Source: Conchocele bisecta (lineage: Eukaryota > Mollusca > Bivalvia > Lucinida > Thyasiridae). Taken from it: 64,000 nt of DNA. Numbering within the stretch: the first letter of the stretch is position 1; the number at the start of each line of letters is the position of its first letter. Made by a program: the position numbers and the translations under genes. Where the stretch lies: contig CM055265.1 in NCBI GenBank assembly GCA_029237695.1, forward strand, positions 122,534,834-122,598,833, in the 5' to 3' direction. Under the pieces are notes generated by a model. The model was given only the letters and a program-made list of their open reading frames with translations, was not told the origin of the DNA and made no database searches. This document shows, piece by piece, positions 48,158-59,696 of this stretch.

Positions 48158-49255
48158 TAATAAGCGTCAACATGTTACATGCAATATGTGTACAGACTAA
48201 CCGTCAACACATTCCATGCAATATATGTGCAGAATAAACGTCAAACAATTCCATGCAATATGTGTACACAATAAGCGTCAACAAGTTACATGCAATATGT
48301 GTACAGAAAAAGCGTACAGAATAAGCGTCAACAAGTTCTATGCAATATGTGTACAGAATAAGCGTATAAGCGTCAACAATTTCCATGCAAAATGTGTACA
48401 GAATAAACGTCAACAAGTTCCATGCAATATGTGTACAGAATAAGCGTCAACAAGATCCATTCAATATGTGTACAGAATAAGCGTCAACAAGATCCATCCA
48501 ATATGTGTACAGAATAAGCGTCAACAAGTTCCATGCAATATGTGTACAGAATAATCTTCAACAAGTTACATGCAATATGTGTACATAAAAAGCGTCAAAA
48601 AGTTCCAGGATACAAGTGTACAGAATAAGCGTCAACAAGTTACATGCAATATGATTACAGAATAAGCGTCAACAATTGCCAAGCTATATGTGTACAGAAT
48701 AAGCGTCAACAATTTCCATGCAATATGAGTACAGAATAATCGTCAACAACTTCCATGCAATATGTGTACAGAATAAGCGTCAACAAGATCCATGCAATAT
48801 GTGTACAGAATAAGCGTCAACAAGATCCATGCATTATATGTGTACAGAATAATCGACAACAAGTTACATGCAATATGTGTACAGAAAAAGCGTCAACAAA
48901 TTCCATGCCATTTCTATACAGAAAAAGCGTCAGCAGGTTCCATGATACATGTGTACAGAATAAGCGTCAACAAGTTCCAGGATCCATGTGTACAGAATAA
49001 GCGTCAATAAGTGACATGCAATATGTGTACAAAATAAGCGTCAACAAGATCCATGCAATATGTGTACAGAATAAGCGTCAACAAGTTCCATGCAATATGT
49101 ATACAGAATAAACGTCAACAAGTTATATGCAATATACGTACAGAAAAAAGCGTCAACAAGTTCCAGGATACATGTGTAAGGAATAAGCATCAACAAGTGC
49201 CATGCAATATGTGTATAGAATAAGGTCAACAATTTCCATGCAATATGTGTGTAGA
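48158..49255 (+). repeat. 37-bp satellite, plus block, about 30 units
   Basis: Same unit. A few units are truncated near 48,310-48,370. It ends at the SINE target duplication. Confidence 0.95.
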
Positions 49256-49678
49256 GTGAGTGAGTGAGTGAATAGGGTTTAACGTCCGCTTTTCTGACAT
49301 AGAGGTACAAGCCTCAGGGAGTCTACGCGCAGACGGGTCAACGGGGTCGAGTCCCGTATCCACCTGTCCAAGGGGGGTAAATCCCAACTTCAGAACTCAA
49401 TATTTACAATCAAAATATATATCAGTCCTGAAATTAGAACAACCTGATCTGGTGCCAGGCCCTCGCCACACCAGCATCATTTATCCCATCCCCTAAAAGT
49501 AATAGGATTAGCGCTAATCTTACTTTTATATATGGGGTATAGCCCGACTCAACTCTCACATACAAGAAAGCCAAAAATGTACATGAGGGTCAAATCCGGT
49601 ATAGTGGGTTCCGGAAAGTATGAACCCAATCGTTAAGCCAGTTTAGTCGCCTTTTACGACAAGCAATGGCTACTGCAG
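49256..49678 (-). mobile_element. SINE with ACTC tail and 14-bp target duplication
   Basis: AATATGTGTGTAGA is present on both sides (49,242-49,255 and 49,679-49,692). Read on the minus strand, the head contains GTCGTAAAAGGCGACTAAAC, the core GGTGCCAGATCAGGTTGTTC and the tail AAACCCTATTCACTCACTCA, the pattern of a SINE widespread in molluscs. Such elements are copied by LINE machinery. Complete and relatively young by its clean duplication. Confidence 0.85.
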
Positions 49679-52600
49679 AATATGTGTGTAGAATAAGCGT
49701 CAACAAGATACATGCAATATGTGTACAGAATAAGCGTCAACAAGATCCATGCAATACGTGTACAGAATAAGCGTCAACAAGTTCCACAAGTTCCATGCAA
49801 TATTTGTACAGAATAATAGTCAACAAGCTCCATGATACATGTGTACAGAATAAGCGCCAACAAGTTCCAGGATACATGTGTACAGAATAAGCATCAATAA
49901 GTGCCATGCAATATGTGTACAGAATAAGCGTCAACAAGTTCCACAAGTTCCATGCAATATTTGTACAGAATAATAGTCAACAAGCTCCATGATACATGTG
50001 TACAGAATAAGCGCCAACAAGTTCCAGGATACATGTGTACAGAATAAGCGTCTTAAGTTCCATGCAATATGTGTAAAGAATAAGCCTCAACAATTTCCAC
50101 GAAATATGTGTACAGCAAAAGCGTCAAGAAGTGAAATACAATATGTGTACAGAATAAGCGTCAACAAGTTCCAAGATACCTGTTCACAGAATAAGCGTCA
50201 ACAAGTTCCATGCAATATGTGTACAGAATAAGCGTCAACAAGTTCCATGCAATATGTGTACAGAATAAGCGTCAACAATTTCCATGCAATATGTGCATAG
50301 AATAAGCGTCAACATGTTCCATGCAATATGTGTACAGAAAAAGCGTCAACAAGTTACATGCCCTGTGTGTACAGAAAAAGCGTCAACAAGATCCATGCAA
50401 TATGTGTACAGAATAATCGTCAATAACTTCCATGCAATATGTGCACAGATGAAGCGTCAACAAGTTCCATGCAATATATGTACAGAAAAAGCGTCAACAA
50501 GTTCCAGGATACATGTGTACAGAATAATCGTCAACAAGTTACAGGATACATGTGTACATAATAAGCGTCAACAAGTTCCAGGATACATGTGTACAGAATA
50601 ATCGTCAACAAGTGCCATGCAATATGTGTACAGAATAATAGTCAACAAGTTCCATGCAATATGTGTACATAATAAGCTAAGCGTCAACAAGTTCCACGAC
50701 ATATGTGTATAGAATAATCGTCAACAACTTACATGCAATATGTGTACAGAAAAAGCGTCAACAACTTCCAGGATACTTGTGTACAGAATAAGCGTCAACA
50801 AGTTCCATGCAATATGTGTATAGAATAAGCAGCAACAAGTTCCATGCAATATGTGTACAGATCAAGCGTCAACAAGATCCATGCAATATGTGTATAGAAT
50901 AAGTCTCAACAAGTTCCATGCAATATGTGTACAGAATAAGCGTCAACAAGTTCCATGTAATATGTGTACAGAATAAGCTTCAACAACTTCCATGCAACAT
51001 GTGTACAGAATAAGTCTCAACAAGTTCCATGCAATATGTGTACAGAATAAGCGTCAACAAGTTCCATGCCATATATGTACAGAAAAAGCGTCAACAAGTT
51101 CCAGGATACATGTGTACAGAATAAGCATCAACGAGTTCCATGCAATATGTGTACAGAATAAGGGTCCACAATTTCCATGCAATACGTGTACATAATAAGC
51201 GTCAACAAATTACATGCAATAAGTGTACAGAAAAAGCGTCAACAAGTTCCATGCAATATGTGTACAGAATAAGCGTCAACAAGATCCATGCAATATACGT
51301 ACCGAATAAGCGTCAATAAGTTCAATGCAATATGTGTACAGAATAAGCGTCAACAAGTTCCATGCAATATGTGTACAGAATAAGCATTACTAAGTTCTAT
51401 GCAATATGTGTACAGAATAAGCGAAAACAAGTTACATGCAATATGTGTACAGAAAGAGCGTCAACAAGTTCCAGGATACATGTGTACAGAATAAGAGTCA
51501 ACAAGTTCCATGCAATATGTGTACAGAATAACCGTCTACAATTTCCATGCAATATCTGTATAGAATAAGCGTCAACATGTTCCATGCAATATGTGTGCAA
51601 AAAAAACATCAACATTTTCCATGCAATATGTTTACAGAATAAGACTCAACAAGATCCATGCAATATGTGACAGAATAAGCGTCTACTAGTTTCATGCAAT
51701 ATATGCAAAGAATAAGCGTCAACAAGTTCCATGCAATATGTGTACAGAATAAGCGTCAACAAGTTTCATGCACTATGTGTACAGAAATAACGTAAACTAC
51801 TTCCAGGATACATGTGTACAGAATAAGCATCAAGAAGTTCCAGGATACATGTGTACAGAATAAGCGTCAACAAGTTCCATGCAATATGTGTACAGACAGA
51901 GCGTCAACAACTTCCAGGATGCATGTGTACAGAATAAGCGTCAACAATTTACAAGCAATATATGTACAGATTAAGCGTCAACAAGTTACATGCAATATTT
52001 GTACAGACAAAGCGTCAACAAGATCCATGCAATATGTGTACAGAACAAGCGTCAACAAGTTCCATGCAATATGTGTACAGAATAAGCCAGAACAAGTTCC
52101 ATTAGTACGTGTACAGAATAAGCATCAAGAAGTTCCATGCAATAGGTGTACAAAAAAGCGTCAACAAGTTCCATTCAATCTGTGCACAGAATATGCGTCA
52201 ACAAGATTCATGCAATATGTGTACTGAATAAGCATCAACAAGTTACATGCAATATGTGTACAGACTAAGCGTCAACAAGTTCCATGCAATATGTGTACAG
52301 AATAAGCGTCAACAAGTTCCATGCCATATCTGTACAGAAAAAGCGTCAACAAGTATCAGGATACATGTGTACACCAATAAGCGTCAACAAGTTCCAGGAT
52401 AGATGTGTACAGAATAAGCGTCAATAAGTTCCATGCAATATGTGTACAGAATAAGCGTCAACAAGTGTCATGCAATATGTGTACAGAATAAGCGTCAACA
52501 AGTTACATGCAATATGTGTACAGAAAAAGCGTCAACAATTTCCAGGATACATGTGTACAGAATAAGTGTCAACAAGTTCCAGGATACATGTGTACAGAAT

Positions 52601-52878
52601 AAGCGTCAACAAGTTCCATGCAATATGTGTACAGAGTAAGCGTCAACAATTTCCATGCAATATGTGTACAGAATAAGCGTCAACAAGTTCCAGGATACAT
52701 GTGTACAGAATAAGCGTCAAAAAGTTCCATGCAATATGTGTACAGAATAAGCGTCAACAAGGTCCATGATATTTAGTACAGAATAAGCGTCAACAAGTTC
52801 CAGTGTACATGTGTCCAGAATAAGCGTCAACAAGTTCCATGCAATATGTGTACAGAATAAGCGTCAACAATTTCCATG
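49679..52878 (+). repeat. 37-bp satellite, plus block, about 86 units
   Basis: Same unit. It contains a local duplication of about 157 bp marked by a 9-bp insertion (TTCCACAAG) at 49,781 and 49,938. Ends in the hAT target duplication TTTCCATG. Confidence 0.95.
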
Positions 52879-54497
52879 CAGGGTTGGCCGGGAAATACCG
52901 GGGGTGGGAAATACCGCCGGGAAATACCGGTATTTCCCGCCCCGGGAAATAAGCCCAGAAGTGGGAAATACCGAGAAATACCGGGAAATAAGATTATGTG
53001 TCTTCCAAACACTTTTTTGCTCATTTTTATGCATTGCTACCACTCTATAAGTGCTTAAACTGTTTCGTCCCTGCCAGGGGTACTCATCAGGTGGCATCAT
53101 TGGCAACCACAACAGTTTTGTTTGGGTTTTATTGTTTTTTTTTTTGTTTTTTTTGTTTTTTTTTTTTTTTATTTTATTGTTTTTTTTTTTCATTTATTTT
53201 TTCGTTTTTCTTGTTGGAATGTTTCTTCAGCCAGTAGTCTGTCTTCACCAGTCGATTTCCTCGCTACCTCTCAGGAAGCAGTAGCAATAGCACCCAGCTT
53301 CGCTGCTTTCTCAACGCCCAGTCTGTTGCGTAGTTTCGTCTTATGATGCCGAAGTTGGAGAATACACGTTCAATGGCGGCTGAACTTGCTGGCAGTACCA
53401 TCAATTTCCTGGCGAGCTGACTGAAGTCTTTGGTGATCACGCCCGACCTCTCCACACATGACCACCATACAGCTGGCTTCGAGTTGTTGATGGAGGATTC
53501 CTGTTGTAGCACCTTAGGAATTGGCAGTGTCTCGGACATGTAGTTGAGGAGTTCGGGTACAAGTTCCGGCTTGGTCTCATGAAGAAGCTCCTGGGCACTG
53601 GTGACGTGTTCTGGTCGAAGTTTTCTGCCCTTGTAGATCGGATGTACAAGGTTGGCGAGGTAGTGGTTTGGTGTCATAGCCTGTTTAAATCGCTTGTCAA
53701 CGTTCTTCCGGTATGGCTCCAAGTCTGGGTTCTGAAGTAGATCATTCCACTGCTCACATGCGTCCGCGATTGTAGCTGTATCTGACTGGAAGGAATCTAA
53801 GGCTCTGGAGATGGGCTGTAGTTGTGTCTGGAGATGTTTGACTTCGCTGAACAGTCCGACGTTGTGAATGATGCTTCTGATCCGCGTGTCGATGACGTCT
53901 TCATTCTGGGCCACTATCAGCAGCATGAATGGCCTGTTTCTTATGAAGGTCTCGTTACATGCTAGCTGACTATTCCATCTCGTGTCCGCAGGTAGTTGGG
54001 GTTTCACCGAGCCGGCTATCTCCGCGAGTAGGGCGCCAGGAATGTGATGATTGCGAAAGTATTTGTTAATTTCGACGACTTGGTTGATGACCTGGGTCGG
54101 TGTGATGTCTTGTCCCAGTAGATTGAGCCAGTGGGCGGAGCATCCATAGACGGTAAGGGAGGGATCGTCGTCCTTCAGGTTTCTCCGCATGCCTCCATCT
54201 TCTTCTCATTGTCGGTAACGACACCCGTGACGTTACAGCCGTACTTCTCGTTGGCCTCGTATGAATGCCTGTATTTTTCGTCATATTCTTCAAAAGCAGT
54301 TCATTTTCATCCTGCACACATGATACTACAATCAGTTCACCGGGTAATAGAAATTGTATGGTATATATACCCGTATTTACCACCAAAATCATCCAAATTC
54401 TTATTTCCCGGTATCCAAATTCTTATTTCCCAGTATTTCCCGCTATTTCCCGCCGTCCCGGGAAATACTCTTATTTCCCGGGAAATTGCCAACCCTG
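52879..54497 (-). mobile_element. hAT transposon, 1.62 kb, with perfect 8-bp target duplication
   Basis: The ends are CAGGGTTGGCCGGGAAATAC and, reversed, CAGGGTTGGCAATTTCCCGG, the CAGGG-type terminal inverted repeats of hAT elements. TTTCCATG flanks both sides (52,871-52,878 and 54,498-54,505), an exact 8-bp duplication that rebuilds a 37-bp unit. GGGAAATACCGG words are repeated in both subterminal regions. It carries a truncated, frameshifted transposase, so it is a non-autonomous deletion derivative. T-rich tracts lie at 53,120-53,200. Confidence 0.95.
53264..54320 (-). pseudogene. hAT transposase, 5'-truncated and frameshifted
   Basis: The downstream 308 codons (53,264-54,190) include GCSAHWLNLLGQDI, PADTRWNS and, near the end, LPASSAAIERVFSNFG, the hallmark of the hAT C-terminal dimerisation region. 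Upstream of the ATG the family reading continues in another frame (YGCNVTGVVTDNEKKM, with the catalytic-type D of a TDN motif). One base is missing at about 54,190. The N-terminal zinc finger and first catalytic Asp region are absent. The protein would have cut and joined transposon ends in the nucleus. As it stands it is not functional. Confidence 0.9.
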
Positions 54498-56880
54498 TTT
54501 CCATGCAATATGTGTACAGAAAAATCGTCAAGAAGTTCCATGCAATATGTGTACAGAATAAGCGTCAACAAGTTCCATGCAATATGTGTGCAGAATAAAC
54601 GTCAACAAGTTCCATGTTACATGTTTACAGAATAAGCGTCAACAAGTTACATGCAGTAAGTGTACAGGAAAAGCGTCAAGAAGTTCCATGCAATATGTAT
54701 ACAGAATAAGCGTCAACAAGTTGCATGCAATATGTGTACAGAATAAGCGTTAACTGTTCCAGGATACATGTGTACAGAACAAGCGTCAACAAGTTCCAGG
54801 ATACATGAGTACAGAATAAGCGTCAACAATTGCCATGCAATATATGTACAGAATAAGCGTCAACAAGTTACATGCAATATTTGTACAGACAAAGCGTCAA
54901 CAAGTTCCATGCAATATGTGTACATAATAAGCGTCAACAAGTTTCCATGCAATATTGTGCAAAGAATAAGCGTCAACAAGATCCATTGCAATATGTGTAC
55001 AGAATAAGCCTCAACAAGTTCCATGCAGTACATGTACATAATAAGCATAAACAAGTTCCATGCAATATGTGTACAAAAAAAGCGTCAACAAGTTCCATGC
55101 AATATGTGCAAAGAATAAGCGTCAACACGATCCATGCAATATGTGTACAGAATAAGCCTCAACAAGTTCCATGCAATATGTGTACAGAATAAGCCTCAAC
55201 AAGTTCCATGCAATATGTGTACAGAATTAGCTTCCACAAGTTCCATGCCATATATGTACAGAAAAAGCGTCAACAAGTTCCAGGATACATATGTACAGAA
55301 TAAGCGTCAACAATTTTCATGCAATAGGGGTACAGAATAAGCGTCAACAAGTTCCAGGATACATGTGCACAGAATAAGCGTCAACAAGTTCCATGCAATA
55401 TGTGTACAGAATAAGCGTCAACAAGGTTCATGATACATAGTACAGAATAAGCGTCAACAAGTTCCATGCAGGAAGTGTACAGGGAAAGCGTCAACAAGTT
55501 CCATGCAATATGTATACAGAATAAGGGTCAACAAGTTCCATGCAATATGTGTACAGAATAAGCGTCAACAAGTTCCATGCAATATGTGTGCAGAATAAAC
55601 GTCAACAAGTTCCATGTTACATGTTTACAGAATAAGCGTCAACAAGTTACATGCAGTAAGTGTACAGGAAAAGCGTCAAGAAGTTCCATGCAATATGTAT
55701 ACAGAATAAGCGTCAACAAGTTGCATGCAATATGTGTACAGAATAAGCGTTAACATGTTCCAGGATACATGTGTACAGAACAAGCGTCAACAAGTTCCAG
55801 GATACATGAGTACAGAATAAGCGTCAACAATTGCCATGCAATATATGTACAGAATAAGCGTCAACAAGTTACATGCAATATTTGTACAGACAAAGCGTCA
55901 ACAAGTTCCATGCAATATGTGTACATAATAAGCGTCAACAAGTTCCATGCAATATGTGCAAAGAATAAGCGTCAACAAGATCCATGCAATATGTGTACAG
56001 AATAAGCCTCAGCAAGTTCCATGCAGTACATGTACATAATAAGCATAAACAAGTTCCATGCAATATGTGTACAAAAAAAGCGTCAACAAGTTCCATGCAA
56101 TATGTGCAAAGAATAAGCGTCAACACGATCCATGCAATATGTGTACAGAATAAGCCTCAACAAGTTCCATGCAATATGTGTACAGAATAAGCCTCAACAA
56201 GTTCCATGCAATATGTGTACAGAATTAGCTTCCATAAGTTCCATGCCATATATGTACAGAAAAAGCGTCAACAAGTTCCAGGATACATGTGTACAGAATA
56301 AGCGTCAACAAGTTCCAGGATACATGTGTACAGAATAAGCGTCAACAATTTTCATGCAATAGGGGTACAGAATAAGCGTCAACAAGTTCCAGGATACATG
56401 TGTACAGAATAAGCGTCAACAAGTTCCATGCAATATGTGTACAGAATAAGCGTCAACAAGGTTCATGATACATAGTACAGAATAAGCGTCAACAAGTTCC
56501 ATGCAGGAAGTGTACAGGGAAAGCGTCAACAAGTTCCATGCAATATGTATACAGAATAAGGGTCAACAAGTTCCATGCAATATGTGTACAGAATAAGCGT
56601 CAACAAGTTCCATGCAATATGTGTACAGAATAATCGTCAACAAGTTCCATGCAATATGTGTACAGAAAAAGCGTCAACAAGCTCTAGGATACATGTGTAC
56701 AGAATAAGCATCAACAAGTTACATGCAATATGTGTACAGAATAAGCGTCAACAAGTTCCATGCAATTTGTGTACAGAATAAGCGTCAACAAGTTCCATTT
56801 GCCATATGTGTACAGAAAAAAGCGTTAACAAGCCTCCAGGATACATGTGTACAGAATAAGCGTCAACAAGTTCCAGCTAG
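54498..56880 (+). repeat. 37-bp satellite, right block, about 64 units
   Basis: Same unit. A segment of about 1.0 kb (27 units) occurs twice: words such as CAGAACAAGCGTC (54,775 and 55,776) and ACATGAGTACAG are about 1,001 bp apart. The array ends abruptly at TTCCAGCTAGGATACATC. Confidence 0.95.
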
Positions 56881-59696
56881 GATACATCTGACGCTGATAA
56901 TAGACTGATAATATCAGTCTAAGAGACAAATAAGGGAACCGCATATTATTGGATAGTAGAGAATATGTGAAAACAGTTGAAAACTGTTTAAATCTTTTAT
57001 AAACTGTACAGTAAGACACTTTTCCCCGTGTGCCTGCCACCCTACATAAAAGCATGCGGTAACGCCGGGTGAGAACAGTTTAATCAGTGAACCGAACCGC
57101 AGATGAGTGTTCATGCGCAAATGTACCTGCTGGTATCTAGCATCAGCATATGATCAGTTTTATGTCTTGGTTTGTGTTTTTGAAGCGATACAGTACAAAA
57201 TGCGTCTTTCTCTCATATTGTGTTATTTGTGGATAGAAAATGTATAATAAACAACGGGTACGTGGAAGTGTCAGACCATATGCTGGAACTGTAGACCGGA
57301 CGGGTCCCTTTTCGCACGCACTCCATTGTATTGCGTGTACAGTAAATCGTGCATGTAGCAACCATCACAATGTCGACTATGAATATCGCATTATGTCGTT
57401 CCATACAGCATTTAAATTTGCATGTGAATCTAGGTTTTCCGAACAATTTTACCATCACACGTTTTCGTACTTTTGAGTGTGATGGCCAAACTAACATTGC
57501 ATTCGCACATGCATTAGTGTTGTTTAAACGTCCACCCCATGTTTCCCTCTCGGTTATATTTGAGACTGCAGATGGAAACAATCTGGACGGCGCTGAATGA
57601 ACACAGATACGACAAATTAGGACGTATACTTTTTGTTGGAGTGTTTTCCCCACCGTACGTTGCACTTTGAGCATTAATCCATTTTCACAATATTTATACT
57701 ATTGCAAAACACATACTATCACCACTCACTGTGAGTGTTCTATTTATGTACTAGTATACTGTTATTACGTACATGTACATGTACCATGCTTGTAAATATC
57801 TGTTATGTACTGGTCGCTGAAATGTGGATGCGATAATTAAGCGACTTATGGCACGGTTGTCAGCCTGTACGGTCGATAATCCGCTCGCTAAGGCTAGCGT
57901 ATTGTCTCCCAGTGCAGGTTGTCGAATGTGCTATAAATAGTACATAGAGGGAGACTACACTGGGCGCACATGTCTAATAATAAGTTTAACATGTTTGTTT
58001 TTCTCTAGCCCGATGGCCCACACATTTGAGACTGGAATATATTGCAGTAGGAGATCGTGGCTGGTTGTCTCCCTTTGTGGTTATTTATAGAAACCCGGTT
58101 CAACTTGTATAATTCAGGGTCTGAATGCTTGTAACTATTGTAACAATTGTGAATGTAGTAGGAATTTTTGTGAAAAAAAGGAATGATTCTTGTGTTTTTG
58201 ATTAGTGTTGATACAGATCATCCCATGTATCTACGTAATCTGATCCAGGACTGCATTGTTTGTTTCATATTTTCACACTTAGTAATGTTATTGTAATCTG
58301 TGTACTCAGATTAGACTGCACGTATGCGCAGTCTGATCTGGGTCTACTCTGTGCACATATGCGCAGTCTGATCTGGGTCTACTCTGCTCGCAAAACTATT
58401 TCTTTTGTACTTAATTTTCAGTAAGAAATAAACGCTGAAAAACAGCATAGTACCGGCTGTCTGTAAATAGATTTGCAGAGGGGGATAACTAGCCATTAGA
58501 CAAACATATTGCTTGTGCATTAGTGTGAACTAATGTATGTGTATATGCATATTGATAAGAAAGTCTGTATCATTAAATTGCGTTTATGACATGGGCTGCC
58601 GATTAGAGAAAGGTACCCTACAGCATTTATACAAATCGTAGATACTGACCCATTTTGCACAATCACTTCGTCGGATTTGGACCTGTATCATTTGGCTGAC
58701 ATAGACATTAACGACAGTCTATTCAACGCGAACAGCGTATGCCCTGATCAAATTGCACGGCCGAGCAGTCTGATCTTGTGCTACGATGATCGCAGGTGTC
58801 GTGGCATACCTTCTCTCAACCGGGGGCCCACATGATTTTCATAATATTAAGTCCACCACTCCGGGTCTTTTAAATGTCCTATTGTAGTTTAAATGTCCTA
58901 TTGTTGTCCTATTGTAATCCAATATAACAATATAACATGTTGATAGTTTCACTTTTCAAACAACGCCGGTGGTTCTGTAACTTAAAGATGATTTCATATT
59001 ACAAACTTTTCAAAGTACGTAGAACGGATGATTTTGTTTTTGTTGCCTCTACTTTTCTTTAAAAATTTGACACCTAAATCGATATTTATTAAAAAATGTA
59101 AAGCTCACATTCATGGACCAGCGCCAATAATTAATTAAAAATAATCTTTCATTGCTCCTGATAGCTGTGATTTAGTACATGTACATGCATACAAGATATT
59201 ATGGAATGTTTTCACCGATGATCTGTATACCATATTGCATAGTTAATACATCCATCCCAAATAGTAATATTTCAATGAGACATGTGGGAACGTGGATACG
59301 GACGTGTTTGTCTCTCATTTCGTTTTACAAATTAAAATGCTACGTGTTTGTCACAACAGAAATAGCAAGCAGCTTGAATGATCTTGACATCAATGATAGT
59401 ATCAGTCAAAACTTAGCGTTGCATTTTGTTTTTCAAGCGAACATGGATTGGAGGCAGACATACCCGCGCACACAATTGAAACGTATAAGTATCCGCATGT
59501 ACTTATTTCATGTGTAGTGTATATAATTGAACTTGGTGACCCTCATTCACAAATCATTACTCATGCAATTCTCACTTACCTCCATTCCACATCTCTTTGT
59601 GTTCATATGTGATAGACGCCTGGATCGATACAGGTAAGTTGTAGAAATGTATGTGCTTCATTAACTGTTCCAGACTCGAAGTATAATATAAGCATA
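56881..59696. other. non-coding interval right of the array
   Basis: Includes a perfect small palindrome (TAGACTGATA a TATCAGTCTA, about 56,901-56,921) and the palindromic modules at 58,307-58,391. A 153-codon minus frame (57,213-57,674) and a 112-codon plus frame (59,179-59,517) are open but show no family resemblance. No gene called. Confidence 0.45.
58307..58391 (+). repeat. two palindromic GATCAG modules in tandem
   Basis: GCGCAGTCTGATCTGGGTCT occurs twice about 41 bp apart, each followed by ACTCTG. A diverged third is at about 58,744-58,794 (GAGCAGTCTGATCTTGTGCT). Confidence 0.7.

Noticed and set aside
53051..53346. Phe-rich membrane-like protein
   Set aside because: Translation of the T-rich tract inside the hAT element.
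24870..56880. Centromere identification
   Set aside because: A large satellite array alone does not show a centromere; would need CENP-A chromatin data and chromosome position.
24954..56908. Dozens of 60-137-codon frames with YRISVNKFHAICVQNK-type repeats
   Set aside because: They are the 37-bp satellite read through three frames. They stop wherever GAATAAG falls in the third frame and start at the ATG in CATGCAATATG.
57213..57674. 153-codon minus-strand gene
   Set aside because: No family resemblance, no splice or start support, overlaps other open frames; likely chance.
59179..59517. 112-codon protein upstream of the second LINE
   Set aside because: No motif and no similarity to the frame upstream of the first LINE fragment.
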